Below are positions 1 to 5,520 of a stretch of 7,924 bases of DNA, one piece after another. The position numbers and the translations under genes are program-made. Below the pieces are notes generated by a model. The model was not told the DNA's origin. It did no database searches and saw only the letters and a list, made by a program, of their open reading frames with translations. Numbering within the stretch: position 1 is the stretch's first letter; every line of letters begins with the position of its first letter. This stretch comes from Porticoccaceae bacterium. GTDB lineage: Bacteria > Pseudomonadota > Gammaproteobacteria > Pseudomonadales > Porticoccaceae. The DNA is taken from assembly GCA_023228865.1 (NCBI GenBank), contig JALOAH010000136.1, positions 1-7,924 on the forward strand, in the 5' to 3' direction.

Positions 1-69
1 CACTTGGCCAGCTTCTTCCCTTGGCGTTTCATCCAGGGCCGCCAATGCGGCCATGTAAGGTGTTGTCAT
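1..69 (-). CDS. N-terminal fragment of a transfer-region protein (possibly TrbF/VirB8-like)
   Basis: Only the first 23 codons are present; the gene runs off the left edge. It reads MTTPYMAALAALDETPREEA then GQV. The ATG lies 3 bases after the trbL stop, and a GGAG Shine-Dalgarno overlaps the trbL end, so the gene is co-translated with trbL. The start is hydrophilic, with no signal peptide in the visible part, which argues against TrbG or TrbM. In Ti-type trb operons trbL is followed by trbF, a VirB8-like inner-membrane channel protein whose N-terminus often carries a PY-x-AA motif, and PYMAA fits loosely. That family assignment is inference from gene order and five residues. The existence of the gene is well supported by the coupling. 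Confidence 0.6.
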   Translation of the reverse strand, partial: MTTPYMAALAALDETPREEAGQV

Positions 70-72
70 GGT

Positions 73-1512
73 TTAACTCCTACCTTCATCGCCATCGGTA
101 CTACTGACGTCACGGTTCACGAATGCAGCCACTTCGTCGTTGTCTTGATTGCTACCTAGACTGTTTCCCTCAAATTGGCTGGACTCGCCCGCTTCTTTCG
201 ACTCCATGCTTTCGCGGATCGAAGCAGCCATCTTTCCACCTGCTGTCTCCGCAACGCGCTCTTTGAACCCTTGCGTCATTTGAGAACCGGCACCCTTGGC
301 CAACTCGGATGCAGTACCAGCGGCCAGCTTCGCCGCCCTGGCAAAACCGCCAACACTTGAACTGCTGCCGCTATCACCAAAGCCTGCTGCCTGGGCAAAC
401 GGTGAACTGTCAGCCGTACCAGCCTCACCACTGCCGCTGCCACCACTGTTGACTATCGACCCCATGCTGGGCATATCGCCACCGGCACCCATGCTGGCTG
501 ATGCTTTCTGGAATGCCGCCTGGATAGCGGATGCCCCACCCGTTGCACCGGCAGCAGCTCCCATCGTGGCCTTGGCTGCGAGCGCCGCGCCGCCGGTAGC
601 CATGCCTGCCGCTGCCATACCCGCACCCATGATGGCACCAGCACCAAAAGAACTACCGGCACTTGCTGCCGCACCACCACCAGGAATAAGGCCCGCTATG
701 ACGTTCGGTACGCTGTTTACCAGAATGACAAGAACAAGGGACACAACGAAAATCACCAGCAACTCATCTATCGGAGCATCCGACGCAAGGTCAGCGTGAT
801 AACCGTCGATAATTGACATGGCAATACCAACAAGCAATGTCATGGTCATCAGCTTGAGCGCAATCCCAACAACGCTCCGGAAGTAGTTAATGGCAATATC
901 AGAAGTCCAGCGAGATCCACCGAATCCCAATACAAATATTCCGGCGTAAGCCAACACCCAAGCGTTTACAAGCACCAGCAGCACGTTGGCAGCGACAATG
1001 GCCATACATGCCAGGATAGCCAGAGTTGTTAGGAAGATGGATAAGTTGTCGATGGGACTGGTAATGCTATAGCTCTTCGCCGCTTTTGCCAGAATATCGA
1101 AAGCAATGTCGATGGGTGTGGAGGGGTTCAAGCCCCTTGATAGTCCTGACGCATCACTGGCAAGCGTCCGCAACGAATTGATGATGTCCATTGCAAAGTT
1201 GGGGCCGTTGATGAGCAGCCACCAGAAAAAGCCGGTGAAGATCGTGAACCGGACGAACTCCGCGAAGAACTCGCCAATGTCGGCCTTGCGCAAGGCCATC
1301 ATGCCGAACGTCCAGACCATCGAAATAACAACCAGCGTCCAGAACAGCCAGGATGCAGCATCAGTGATGGTTCCGGCCCAACCGCTACTTGCGTTCAAAA
1401 ACCTATCTGAAACTTCATTTAGAACACCACCGCGCTCTATAGCGGCGGCGGCATTCTGAGAAAGCAGCAGAAACGGAAGCACCCAACCCCAGCGAAAAAA
1501 TACAGTTTTCAT
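73..1512 (-). CDS. trbL: P-type conjugative transfer protein TrbL (VirB6-like inner-membrane channel subunit)
   Basis: Polytopic inner-membrane component of the type IV secretion channel, 479 aa, in the TrbL/VirB6 family. Residues 1-24 look like a signal peptide or first membrane segment ending in AAAA. Further hydrophobic segments lie near 53-72, 84-102, 158-180, 182-199, 212-234 and 250-269. The stretch LGFGGSRWTSDIAINYFRSV (195-214) matches what I recall as the most conserved part of TrbL. After about residue 276 the protein becomes a long Gly/Ala/Ser/Met-rich tail (GGGAAASAGSS onward) ending in an acidic region, as in other TrbL proteins. The ATG is 2 bases after the trbK stop, and its AAGGAG ribosome binding site lies inside the last trbK codons, so translation is coupled. 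The neighbours trbJ and trbK support the call. Confidence 0.93.
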   Translation of the reverse strand: MKTVFFRWGWVLPFLLLSQNAAAAIERGGVLNEVSDRFLNASSGWAGTITDAASWLFWTLVVISMVWTFGMMALRKADIGEFFAEFVRFTIFTGFFWWLLINGPNFAMDIINSLRTLASDASGLSRGLNPSTPIDIAFDILAKAAKSYSITSPIDNLSIFLTTLAILACMAIVAANVLLVLVNAWVLAYAGIFVLGFGGSRWTSDIAINYFRSVVGIALKLMTMTLLVGIAMSIIDGYHADLASDAPIDELLVIFVVSLVLVILVNSVPNVIAGLIPGGGAAASAGSSFGAGAIMGAGMAAAGMATGGAALAAKATMGAAAGATGGASAIQAAFQKASASMGAGGDMPSMGSIVNSGGSGSGEAGTADSSPFAQAAGFGDSGSSSSVGGFARAAKLAAGTASELAKGAGSQMTQGFKERVAETAGGKMAASIRESMESKEAGESSQFEGNSLGSNQDNDEVAAFVNRDVSSTDGDEGRS

Positions 1513-1565
1513 GATCAGTACTCCTTGCTCTTGGAGCGGTCTACCGGCCCTTCCAGGCTCTTGTA
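1510..1565. repeat. Duplicated gene-end segment, copy 1 (trbK end/trbL start)
   Basis: Direct repeat of 56 bp with 1659-1714; I count 42 of 56 identical bases. It covers the last 16 trbK codons, the stop, a 2-base gap and the trbL ATG. The internal AAGGAG serves as the Shine-Dalgarno for the next gene. Confidence 0.85.
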
Positions 1566-1661
1566 GATCAACTCTTCAGGTTCAGGCTTTGTTTCTTCCT
1601 TGCAGCCCACTACAGCTACTGAAAGCAACAACAAGAACATGGTTTTAAGCAGGATTTTCAT
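1515..1661 (-). CDS. trbK: TrbK-like entry-exclusion lipoprotein
   Basis: A 48-aa ORF between trbJ and trbL. It starts with a charged n-region (MKILLK) and a hydrophobic core, then a lipobox VVGC with the lipidated Cys at residue 20, followed by a short charged mature peptide of 28 residues. This is the layout of a small membrane-anchored lipoprotein. In RP4 the trbJ-trbK-trbL order is the same and TrbK (69 aa there) is an entry-exclusion lipoprotein. The ATG lies 2 bases after the trbJ stop, with AAGGAG inside the last trbJ codons. The C-terminal tail PVDRSKSKEY is nearly identical to the end of TrbJ, which is odd. The lipoprotein call is firm from sequence; the entry-exclusion role is inferred from position and size. 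I could not compare the sequence with RP4 TrbK. Confidence 0.85.
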   Translation of the reverse strand: MKILLKTMFLLLLSVAVVGCKEETKPEPEELIYKSLEGPVDRSKSKEY

Positions 1662-1714
1662 GGTCAGTACTCCTTGCTTCTAGAACGATCCACCGGCTCT
1701 TGCAGCCCTCTATA
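1659..1714. repeat. Duplicated gene-end segment, copy 2 (trbJ end/trbK start)
   Basis: Partner of 1510-1565, holding the last 16 trbJ codons, the stop, a 2-base gap and the trbK ATG. Both copies encode a tail ending PVDRS[R/K]SKEY. In the PVDRS stretch four of five codons differ between copies, all synonymously. Confidence 0.85.
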
Positions 1715-2455
1715 AAGCTGCTCCTTAGAAGCCTGCTCTAAGGCTTGTCTGTCTGCATCCGCCTGCATCCTTGCCGCTATCACTGTGTATTGGGCAGCCA
1801 TCATCGTGCGCATCTGCAAAAGCTGGTTGGCTTGGTTGCTGGCGAGCTGGTTTGCATAACCGATTGCCTGCAATTGGCCGTCAGCACCCTGGGCAGCGGT
1901 TTGGAGCCGGGCCAGCTGGCGGGCATCATCACGAAGCGCTTGCTGCTGGTCGGCCACTGTCTTGAACAGTGAGTCATTGGCTTTTTTCTGCGACTCGGAG
2001 GCCAAACGGCGATTCTCTTCCATCGCCGCCCACACTGCTTCGGTGCAGCCGCCGGTGCCGTTGAAGCACGGCGAGCTGCGGTAATAAGCAACGTCCTGGA
2101 ACTTGGACAGATAGTTGTCCAGGCTGCCGAGCTGCCTTTCGTAATACGCCAGCGTGTTTTGAGCGGCTATCAGTCGATTGATGGTGGTCTGGGCCTGATC
2201 CCAGATATATGCCGCCGGTGCCATTGTGTTTTGTAGCTGGTTTTCGTACTGCTGCAACTGGGTCTGGTACTGCTCAATCTGCTTGAGCGTCTGCGCTACA
2301 GACTCGATAGCAGTCATGATGTTCTGCGTGAGGTTGCCACCGTCGATAACTGGAATACCGGCTTGAGCCGGGCCTACGGCACTGAATGACAGGGCAGCAA
2401 CCAAGGCAACAGATACGGCTGTTTTTTTAGCCGCTAAAAAATGGGATGTATTCAT
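1664..2455 (-). CDS. trbJ: P-type conjugative transfer protein TrbJ (VirB5-like)
   Basis: Periplasmic VirB5-like component of the conjugation apparatus, 263 aa. A signal peptide is clear: KK near residues 10-11, hydrophobic residues to about 28, and likely cleavage after VGPAQA (residue 32), giving mature GIPVIDGGN. The mature part is a Gln-rich coiled coil (IEQYQTQLQQYENQLQ, 60-75) followed by APAAYIWDQAQ and DVAYYRSSPC, which I recognise from TrbJ proteins. Cys130 and Cys137 could form a disulfide. The start is supported by AAGGTG seven bases upstream of the ATG. A perfect KorB-type operator covers codons 5-11. The gene begins 156 bp after traI instead of following trbE or trbI as in known trb operons. 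Its last 16 residues resemble the end of TrbK. Confidence 0.93.
   Translation of the reverse strand: MNTSHFLAAKKTAVSVALVAALSFSAVGPAQAGIPVIDGGNLTQNIMTAIESVAQTLKQIEQYQTQLQQYENQLQNTMAPAAYIWDQAQTTINRLIAAQNTLAYYERQLGSLDNYLSKFQDVAYYRSSPCFNGTGGCTEAVWAAMEENRRLASESQKKANDSLFKTVADQQQALRDDARQLARLQTAAQGADGQLQAIGYANQLASNQANQLLQMRTMMAAQYTVIAARMQADADRQALEQASKEQLYRGLQEPVDRSRSKEY
2423..2441. promoter_or_regulatory. KorB-type operator inside trbJ
   Basis: A perfect 19-bp inverted repeat, TTTTTTAGC-C-GCTAAAAAA, containing the 13-bp KorB operator consensus of IncP-1 plasmids (TTTAGC[G/C]GCTAAA) at 2426-2438. It lies within trbJ codons 5-11 (HFLAAKK), in the signal-peptide n-region. It is the longest of the three perfect sites in the window. 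Confidence 0.85.
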
Positions 2456-2611
2456 GGGTACACCTTTTCAATGAATGGCTACGTTCAATCGCCTACTTCG
2501 CACCGGCGATCATCCAGCGGCTTGTTCATCGTTCTAGCTGCGCCACATAGCTAGTCGGTAGTCGCCCTTGGCACCATGCCCGGGCTCATAGACTCAAATA
2601 CGAGTATCTGG
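2456..2611. other. Intergenic gap between traI and trbJ, no convincing gene
   Basis: 156 bp holding only the trbJ ribosome binding site and no recognisable terminator. I found no good sigma-70 promoter for trbJ. A short open stretch on the minus strand (2593 to the TAG at 2534) would read VYEPGHGAKGDYRLAMWRS. It has no start codon of its own except an internal ATG four codons from the end, and looks like the tail of a lost gene. In RP4 traI is followed by traG; neither traG nor trbB-trbE is here. Confidence 0.5.
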
Positions 2612-4393
2612 TTACCTTCCACGCCCCTTTCGGCGCTGGGATTGCTCCTTTCTGGCGTTCCATTTCGCCTGCAACCTGGATTTGAGTGGCTCTGAATCAC
2701 TGATCATGCGCGTCACAATAGGCTGTGGCGAAATCGCTGTTGGACCTTCGATTTTCATCACACCGAGATCCGATAAAGTCCGCAGATACCCATGCGCTAT
2801 CGGCGGCGGTATCTTGCCAACCTTAGCGACGATGGGTCTCTTTGCCGACACGCTGAAATTATCTTGAAGTAACGCTTCCCGACGTTTCTCCAAGGCAGGA
2901 TCGGCAAACGTCACTGCCAACTTGCCGTCAACGGCGGAACGGACTACCAGAGCCTTAAACTCCGGTGGCCCGTTGACGCTGATATGCTTGCCATATCGCT
3001 CCACTGCCAGCCGCAGAGCGGCCAGCACCGTTTCACGTGTAGCGTCGCGGGAAACCTGTAGCCGGTCGCCATCGTCACGGACCGCGTTCTTCCCTACTCG
3101 GTAAATCACGGTCCCCTTTTTCGTGATGTTGTCGATTACTGGGGCATTCCCCGGCTTGGCCCGCCCTTTTGATGCCAAGGTGTTGCCTTGAAGGCCCTGT
3201 GCCGCTCCCCGCGCCCGCAGCGCCGCCAACGCTTCACCATTACCCTTCCCTGCCTGCTCTTTGAGCCAGTCCGCCCAGGTACGCCGCTGGAAGCCGTTAT
3301 AAAGCCGCTCCCTATCCTTGGCGTAATCCTTATGAATGCTGTCCAGATTGCCTTTCAGGGATGCGCTGGCTTGCATATACAGCAGCTTCTTGTTTACCCC
3401 TTTCCCACGCAAAGCCTTGATGGTTGCCCGCCGCAACTTGTTAGCGGCCTTTGCAGTTTCAACAGCCCTATCCTTCCGGCGCTTGGCTTGAGCCAAGGCG
3501 TCTGCTCTGGAAGCCGTCAGCTTCTGCTGTTCGCTCTTGTACTTGGCATAAAGCTCGGTCGTATTGATCCGGGATCGCACCGGGGCCTTTTTATAGCTCC
3601 GCTTTACCGTCTTGGCCTTCTGCCCCGCTGGCTCAACAAAAGACCCAAGCCGCTTTTCTAATGCTGGCTTGGAAAGCTCTCTGGCAAGAGTGCTCGCTTT
3701 AACAGTGGTTCCATCATCAGCAACTACCACCAGCCCATTACCCCGCCGCCGCATTTCCAGACCGTTTTGCTGCAATACGTCATGCAGCTCTTCCCAAGTG
3801 CCAGCACTTTTGATTTCACCCAAGCATTCCCGCTTGATCCAACCCACCAGACTTTCAATCCCTGAATGTCGCTCCATATCCGCAGCTCGCGCCGCAGCCC
3901 CTCTCTGATGGGGCATGTGATTGTCAGGCTCCAGACCATATTCAGCCTCCAGCGTCTCGCACAAATCACTTAACGCCCGGTGCGAGTAGTAAGGCTCATG
4001 AATAGTGTTCCTGGTCGGGTGAATCTTATTGATTGCAATATGGATATGAAGATTGTCCGTATCGGTATGAACAGCACTGATTCTTTGATGCTCCCCATAC
4101 CCCAAACCCTGGCAAATTTTTTCCTCTATCGCCTTTAAGATTTCCGCGTCTGGATTTTCCCCAGCACGAAAACTAACGATCAGGTGATATGTCTTATCGC
4201 TCTTTGCGCGAGTATTCAGGTGCTGAGTGGCTAGCACTTCTTCAATAGCCGCCGCCAAACTGCCCGAATCACAGTTGGTGATGCTCACATGACCAAGGCG
4301 ATGATCTTTGCTTTGAGCATCCGTGATGTAGCTGGCCAGACTAGAAAAGTCTGACTTGCCTATTGAGCGCATGGGAACCTGCTTGGCAATCAT
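2612..4393 (-). CDS. traI: TraI relaxase of the IncP/MOBP type
   Basis: DNA relaxase that nicks oriT and stays bound to the 5' end of the transferred strand; 593 aa. The N-terminus (MIAKQVPMRSIGKSDF) is close to RP4 TraI as I remember it. The catalytic Tyr is at 22 (SYITD), motif II Ser at 74 (LIVSFRAGE), and motif III is HTDTDNLHIH (109-118) with the essential His at 116, so all three active-site motifs are intact at the RP4 positions. A charged Lys/Arg-rich coiled region (about 265-375) follows. A C-terminal domain from about 420 to 510 (DNITKKGTVIYRVG, DDGDRLQVSRDAT) is also found in RP4 TraI and resembles the LPD7 family. RP4 TraI has 732 residues, so this protein is shorter at the C-terminus. 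GGGAGG lies upstream of the ATG. traJ is 34 bp upstream, with a KorB-type operator between. Confidence 0.96.
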   Translation of the reverse strand: MIAKQVPMRSIGKSDFSSLASYITDAQSKDHRLGHVSITNCDSGSLAAAIEEVLATQHLNTRAKSDKTYHLIVSFRAGENPDAEILKAIEEKICQGLGYGEHQRISAVHTDTDNLHIHIAINKIHPTRNTIHEPYYSHRALSDLCETLEAEYGLEPDNHMPHQRGAAARAADMERHSGIESLVGWIKRECLGEIKSAGTWEELHDVLQQNGLEMRRRGNGLVVVADDGTTVKASTLARELSKPALEKRLGSFVEPAGQKAKTVKRSYKKAPVRSRINTTELYAKYKSEQQKLTASRADALAQAKRRKDRAVETAKAANKLRRATIKALRGKGVNKKLLYMQASASLKGNLDSIHKDYAKDRERLYNGFQRRTWADWLKEQAGKGNGEALAALRARGAAQGLQGNTLASKGRAKPGNAPVIDNITKKGTVIYRVGKNAVRDDGDRLQVSRDATRETVLAALRLAVERYGKHISVNGPPEFKALVVRSAVDGKLAVTFADPALEKRREALLQDNFSVSAKRPIVAKVGKIPPPIAHGYLRTLSDLGVMKIEGPTAISPQPIVTRMISDSEPLKSRLQAKWNARKEQSQRRKGRGR

Positions 4394-4408
4394 CCAAACC
4401 TCCCAATC

Positions 4409-4425
4409 TTTTTAGCCGCTAAAAA
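4409..4425. promoter_or_regulatory. KorB-type operator between traJ and traI
   Basis: A perfect 17-bp inverted repeat, TTTTTAGC-C-GCTAAAAA, containing the KorB consensus at 4411-4423. It fills most of the 34-bp gap between the traJ stop and the traI start and ends 15 bases before the traI ATG. RK2 carries a KorB site at the same place between traJ and traI, as I recall its sequence. Confidence 0.88.
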
Positions 4426-4427
4426 AA

Positions 4428-4784
4428 TCACCGATCCGCCCTCGGACGGACAATATTTTTCATAACAGCCGCCATCTGATCTTGCGTATCTTCAATTCTC
4501 GCCAGCAGGCGCTGTATCGTATCTGCACCAAAGGATGCCGTTCTTATGTCGTCGGTCAGCCACCACTTTAGAAGGCCACCAAGCCGACCAAGATCACCAT
4601 TGATCCGGGCCAGCTCACGGACGCGCTCATAATCAGTCACCCCCTGAACCTCATACCCTTGCCCCACTTCGCGCAGAAAGTGAGCCACGCTCACCCCTGC
4701 ACTCTTCGCGTTCTCTTCAATTTTTGCCTTTTCATGAGGCAGAACCGGCACCCTCAAATGCTGCCTTCTTACTTCTTTCTCCAT
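4428..4784 (-). CDS. traJ: TraJ, oriT-recognising relaxosome accessory protein
   Basis: Binds the oriT inverted repeat and loads the TraI relaxase beside nic. It has 118 aa, against 123 in RP4. The N-terminal part (RVPVLPHEKAKIEENAKSAG, then VSVAHFLREVGQGY) fits a ribbon-helix-helix DNA-binding fold of the MobC/TraJ kind. The centre, VRELARINGDLGRLGGLLKW followed by WLTDD, is nearly identical to RP4 TraJ in memory, as is the end VRPRA. The N-terminal 30 residues differ most, matching the divergence of the oriT inverted repeat that TraJ must recognise. GAGG lies 7 bases before the ATG. It is first in the operon with traI and is transcribed away from oriT. The promoter is expected within the oriT block but I could not resolve it. 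Confidence 0.95.
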   Translation of the reverse strand: MEKEVRRQHLRVPVLPHEKAKIEENAKSAGVSVAHFLREVGQGYEVQGVTDYERVRELARINGDLGRLGGLLKWWLTDDIRTASFGADTIQRLLARIEDTQDQMAAVMKNIVRPRADR

Positions 4785-4870
4785 GTCGCCACCTCGTTAA
4801 AACCGGCGGTAGCCGGTGGCCTCGCAGAGCAGGATTCCCGTTGAGCACCGCCAGGTGCGAATAAGGGCAA

Positions 4871-4910
4871 GTGAAGATAGATAACCGGCTTGCCGGTTAG
4901 CTAACTTCAC
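4871..4910. repeat. oriT inverted repeat (TraJ recognition site)
   Basis: Arms of 19 bp (4871-4889 and 4892-4910) pair at 17 of 19 positions around a 2-base spacer. The outer GTGAAG/CTTCAC ends match RK2, while the inner bases (ATAACCGGC) differ from the RK2 inner arm. This suggests a TraJ specificity different from RK2. Confidence 0.9.
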
Positions 4911-4922
4911 ACATCCTGCCCG
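4911..4922 (+). other. nic site
   Basis: ACATCCTG/CCCG, with the cut predicted between G4918 and C4919 on the plus strand. The cut falls 8 bases past the inverted repeat, the same spacing as CTATCCTG/CCCG in RK2. Confidence 0.88.
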
Positions 4923-4932
4923 CTCCACCGTC

Positions 4933-5054
4933 TTGTTTTTTGAACGGACACATCGTTGAAATCTGTTGTTTACCGATGGTTTTCTGGTGGCTCCCAAAAA
5001 ACTCAATTAGCACCTTTCAAAAAACAACCAGAACCGCTAAAAAACCACAAAAAA
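4933..5054. other. A-tract region in the oriT leading side, probably curved DNA
   Basis: No gene is convincing here. Four runs of exactly six A begin at 4996, 5019, 5039 and 5049, with centres 23, 20 and 10 bp apart, close to whole helical turns; a T6 run begins at 4936. A perfect 12-bp inverted repeat, TTGTTTTTTGAA (4933-4944) and TTCAAAAAACAA (5016-5027), encloses 71 bp. Phased A-tracts usually bend DNA, so this could bind TraK/IHF-like proteins or be an AT-rich origin element; the function is unknown. Confidence 0.5.
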
Positions 5055-5260
5055 CAAAGAGTTCCATGTTGAATACAACGTACCGAGCCAACGATTTCCT
5101 ATCACTTTCCAACTTTTCAAAGGTTTAACGCCAAGGGAGTGGCCAGCTCAAAATAAGCCTCTTACCAATCAAATCCAAAGTGCTTCCCGGCATTAGTAAT
5201 ACGGACGGACTTGGGACACCTGAATTATCCTTCTTTCAAACAACGAGTATCTCCACTCCT
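5055..5260. other. Non-coding stretch between oriT and the candidate oriV
   Basis: About 200 bp with no ORF that has a plausible start, ribosome binding site or protein-like composition. The only structure I see is a short dyad, GTTG-AATA-CAAC (near 5069-5080), which shares ATACAAC with the heptamer array at 5267-5310. Confidence 0.4.
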
Positions 5261-5266
5261 TTCCCC

Positions 5267-5310
5267 TTGTATGTTGTATGTTGTATTGCGCTACTACATA
5301 CAACATACAA
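5267..5310. repeat. Inverted array of the heptamer TTGTATG
   Basis: TTGTATG occurs twice in tandem (5267-5280), followed by TTGTATT (5281-5287). After nine bases CATACAA occurs twice (5297-5310). The outer 14-bp arms are a perfect inverted repeat around 16 bases. No T-run follows, so it is not a standard terminator. It is more likely a binding-site array or an origin hairpin. Confidence 0.85.
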
Positions 5311-5312
5311 TC

Positions 5313-5327
5313 AGAGCGGCCCGCTCT
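5313..5327. repeat. 15-bp palindrome AGAGCGG-C-CCGCTCT
   Basis: Perfect 7-bp arms around one base, 2 bp after the heptamer array and 15 bp before the KorB-type site. The single-base centre suits a protein-bound operator better than an RNA hairpin. Confidence 0.7.
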
Positions 5328-5342
5328 CTGGGTCATGCCAGT

Positions 5343-5355
5343 TTTAGCGGCTAAA
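5343..5355. promoter_or_regulatory. KorB-type operator near oriV
   Basis: A perfect TTTAGCGGCTAAA, the KorB consensus, flanked as GTTTTAGCGGCTAAAC. No gene start lies nearby, unlike the other two sites. KorB is a ParB-family protein, and some of its operators act as partition sites in RK2, so a centromere-like or origin-linked role is plausible. Confidence 0.82.
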
Positions 5356-5406
5356 CTCTTCCTCTTGGCGTCAAACCGCGGCGACAGCCGCACTACTGTA
5401 GGCCGT

Positions 5407-5423
5407 GCGCCTCTGCAAGGCGC
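5407..5423. repeat. GC-rich hairpin in oriV
   Basis: GCGCCT-CTGCA-AGGCGC is a perfect 6-bp stem with a 5-base loop. It is a candidate single-strand initiation (primase) hairpin, given its place in an IncQ-like origin. I could not match it to a known ssi site. Confidence 0.55.
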
Positions 5424-5441
5424 TGAGGCCTGCAGCTGATG

Positions 5442-5459
5442 GATTATCTATGGATAATC
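5442..5459. repeat. AT-rich dyad GATTATC-TATG-GATAATC
   Basis: Perfect 7-bp arms around 4 bases. The right arm read on the other strand contains TTATCCATA, one base from a DnaA box. It could be a DnaA-like site or a hairpin. Confidence 0.5.
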
Positions 5460-5481
5460 TTGGATCGATTTTCAGAACCCT

Positions 5482-5496
5482 CTGCAAGCCTTGCAG
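5482..5496. repeat. 15-bp palindrome CTGCAAG-C-CTTGCAG
   Basis: Perfect 7-bp arms around one base, 24 bp left of the first iteron. CTCTGCAAG also occurs at 5411-5419, inside the GC-rich hairpin. Confidence 0.6.
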
Positions 5497-5520
5497 CACC
5501 TGACTTCCAGAAAACACTGC

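Larger units (their letters stand above)
4803..4935. other. Origin of transfer (oriT), IncP/RK2 type
   Basis: The block 4820-4867 (CCTCGCAGAGCAGG to GCGAATAAGGG) agrees with the RK2 oriT as I recall it, apparently without differences. It is preceded by a small hairpin, CCGGC-GGTA-GCCGG (4803-4816), and contains another, GCACC-GCCA-GGTGC (4845-4858). After it come the TraJ-type inverted repeat (4871-4910) and the nick sequence ATCCTG/CCCG. The order and spacing are those of RK2. The plus strand is predicted to be cut and led out to the right, so the replication region enters the recipient first. Confidence 0.95.

Noticed and set aside
296..799. Plus-strand ORF of 167 aa opposite trbL
   Set aside because: Its Ala/Pro-rich sequence is the antisense of the Gly/Ala-rich TrbL tail.
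4896..4905. GTTAGCTAAC palindrome resembling a KorA operator
   Set aside because: It is two bases shorter than the KorA consensus GTTTAGCTAAAC and is part of the right arm of the oriT inverted repeat, which explains it.
4797..5006. Minus-strand ORF of 69 aa across oriT
   Set aside because: It covers the whole of oriT, whose conservation explains the sequence, and has no supporting start signals.
5031..5044. CCGCTAAAAAA as a fourth KorB-type site
   Set aside because: Only the right half matches; the left half (ACCAGAA) has no symmetry with it.
4940..5128. Plus-strand ORF of 62 aa after oriT, a possible leading-region gene
   Set aside because: TTG start, no ribosome binding site, and a composition dominated by the A-tracts.
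5267..5310. Rho-independent terminator or small CRISPR-like array
   Set aside because: The stem is AT-rich with a 16-base loop and no T-run, and the repeats are 7-mers without spacers.
5193..5393. Minus-strand ORF of 66 aa across the candidate origin
   Set aside because: It runs through the heptamer array, the palindrome and the KorB-type site, has no clear ribosome binding site and resembles no protein I know.
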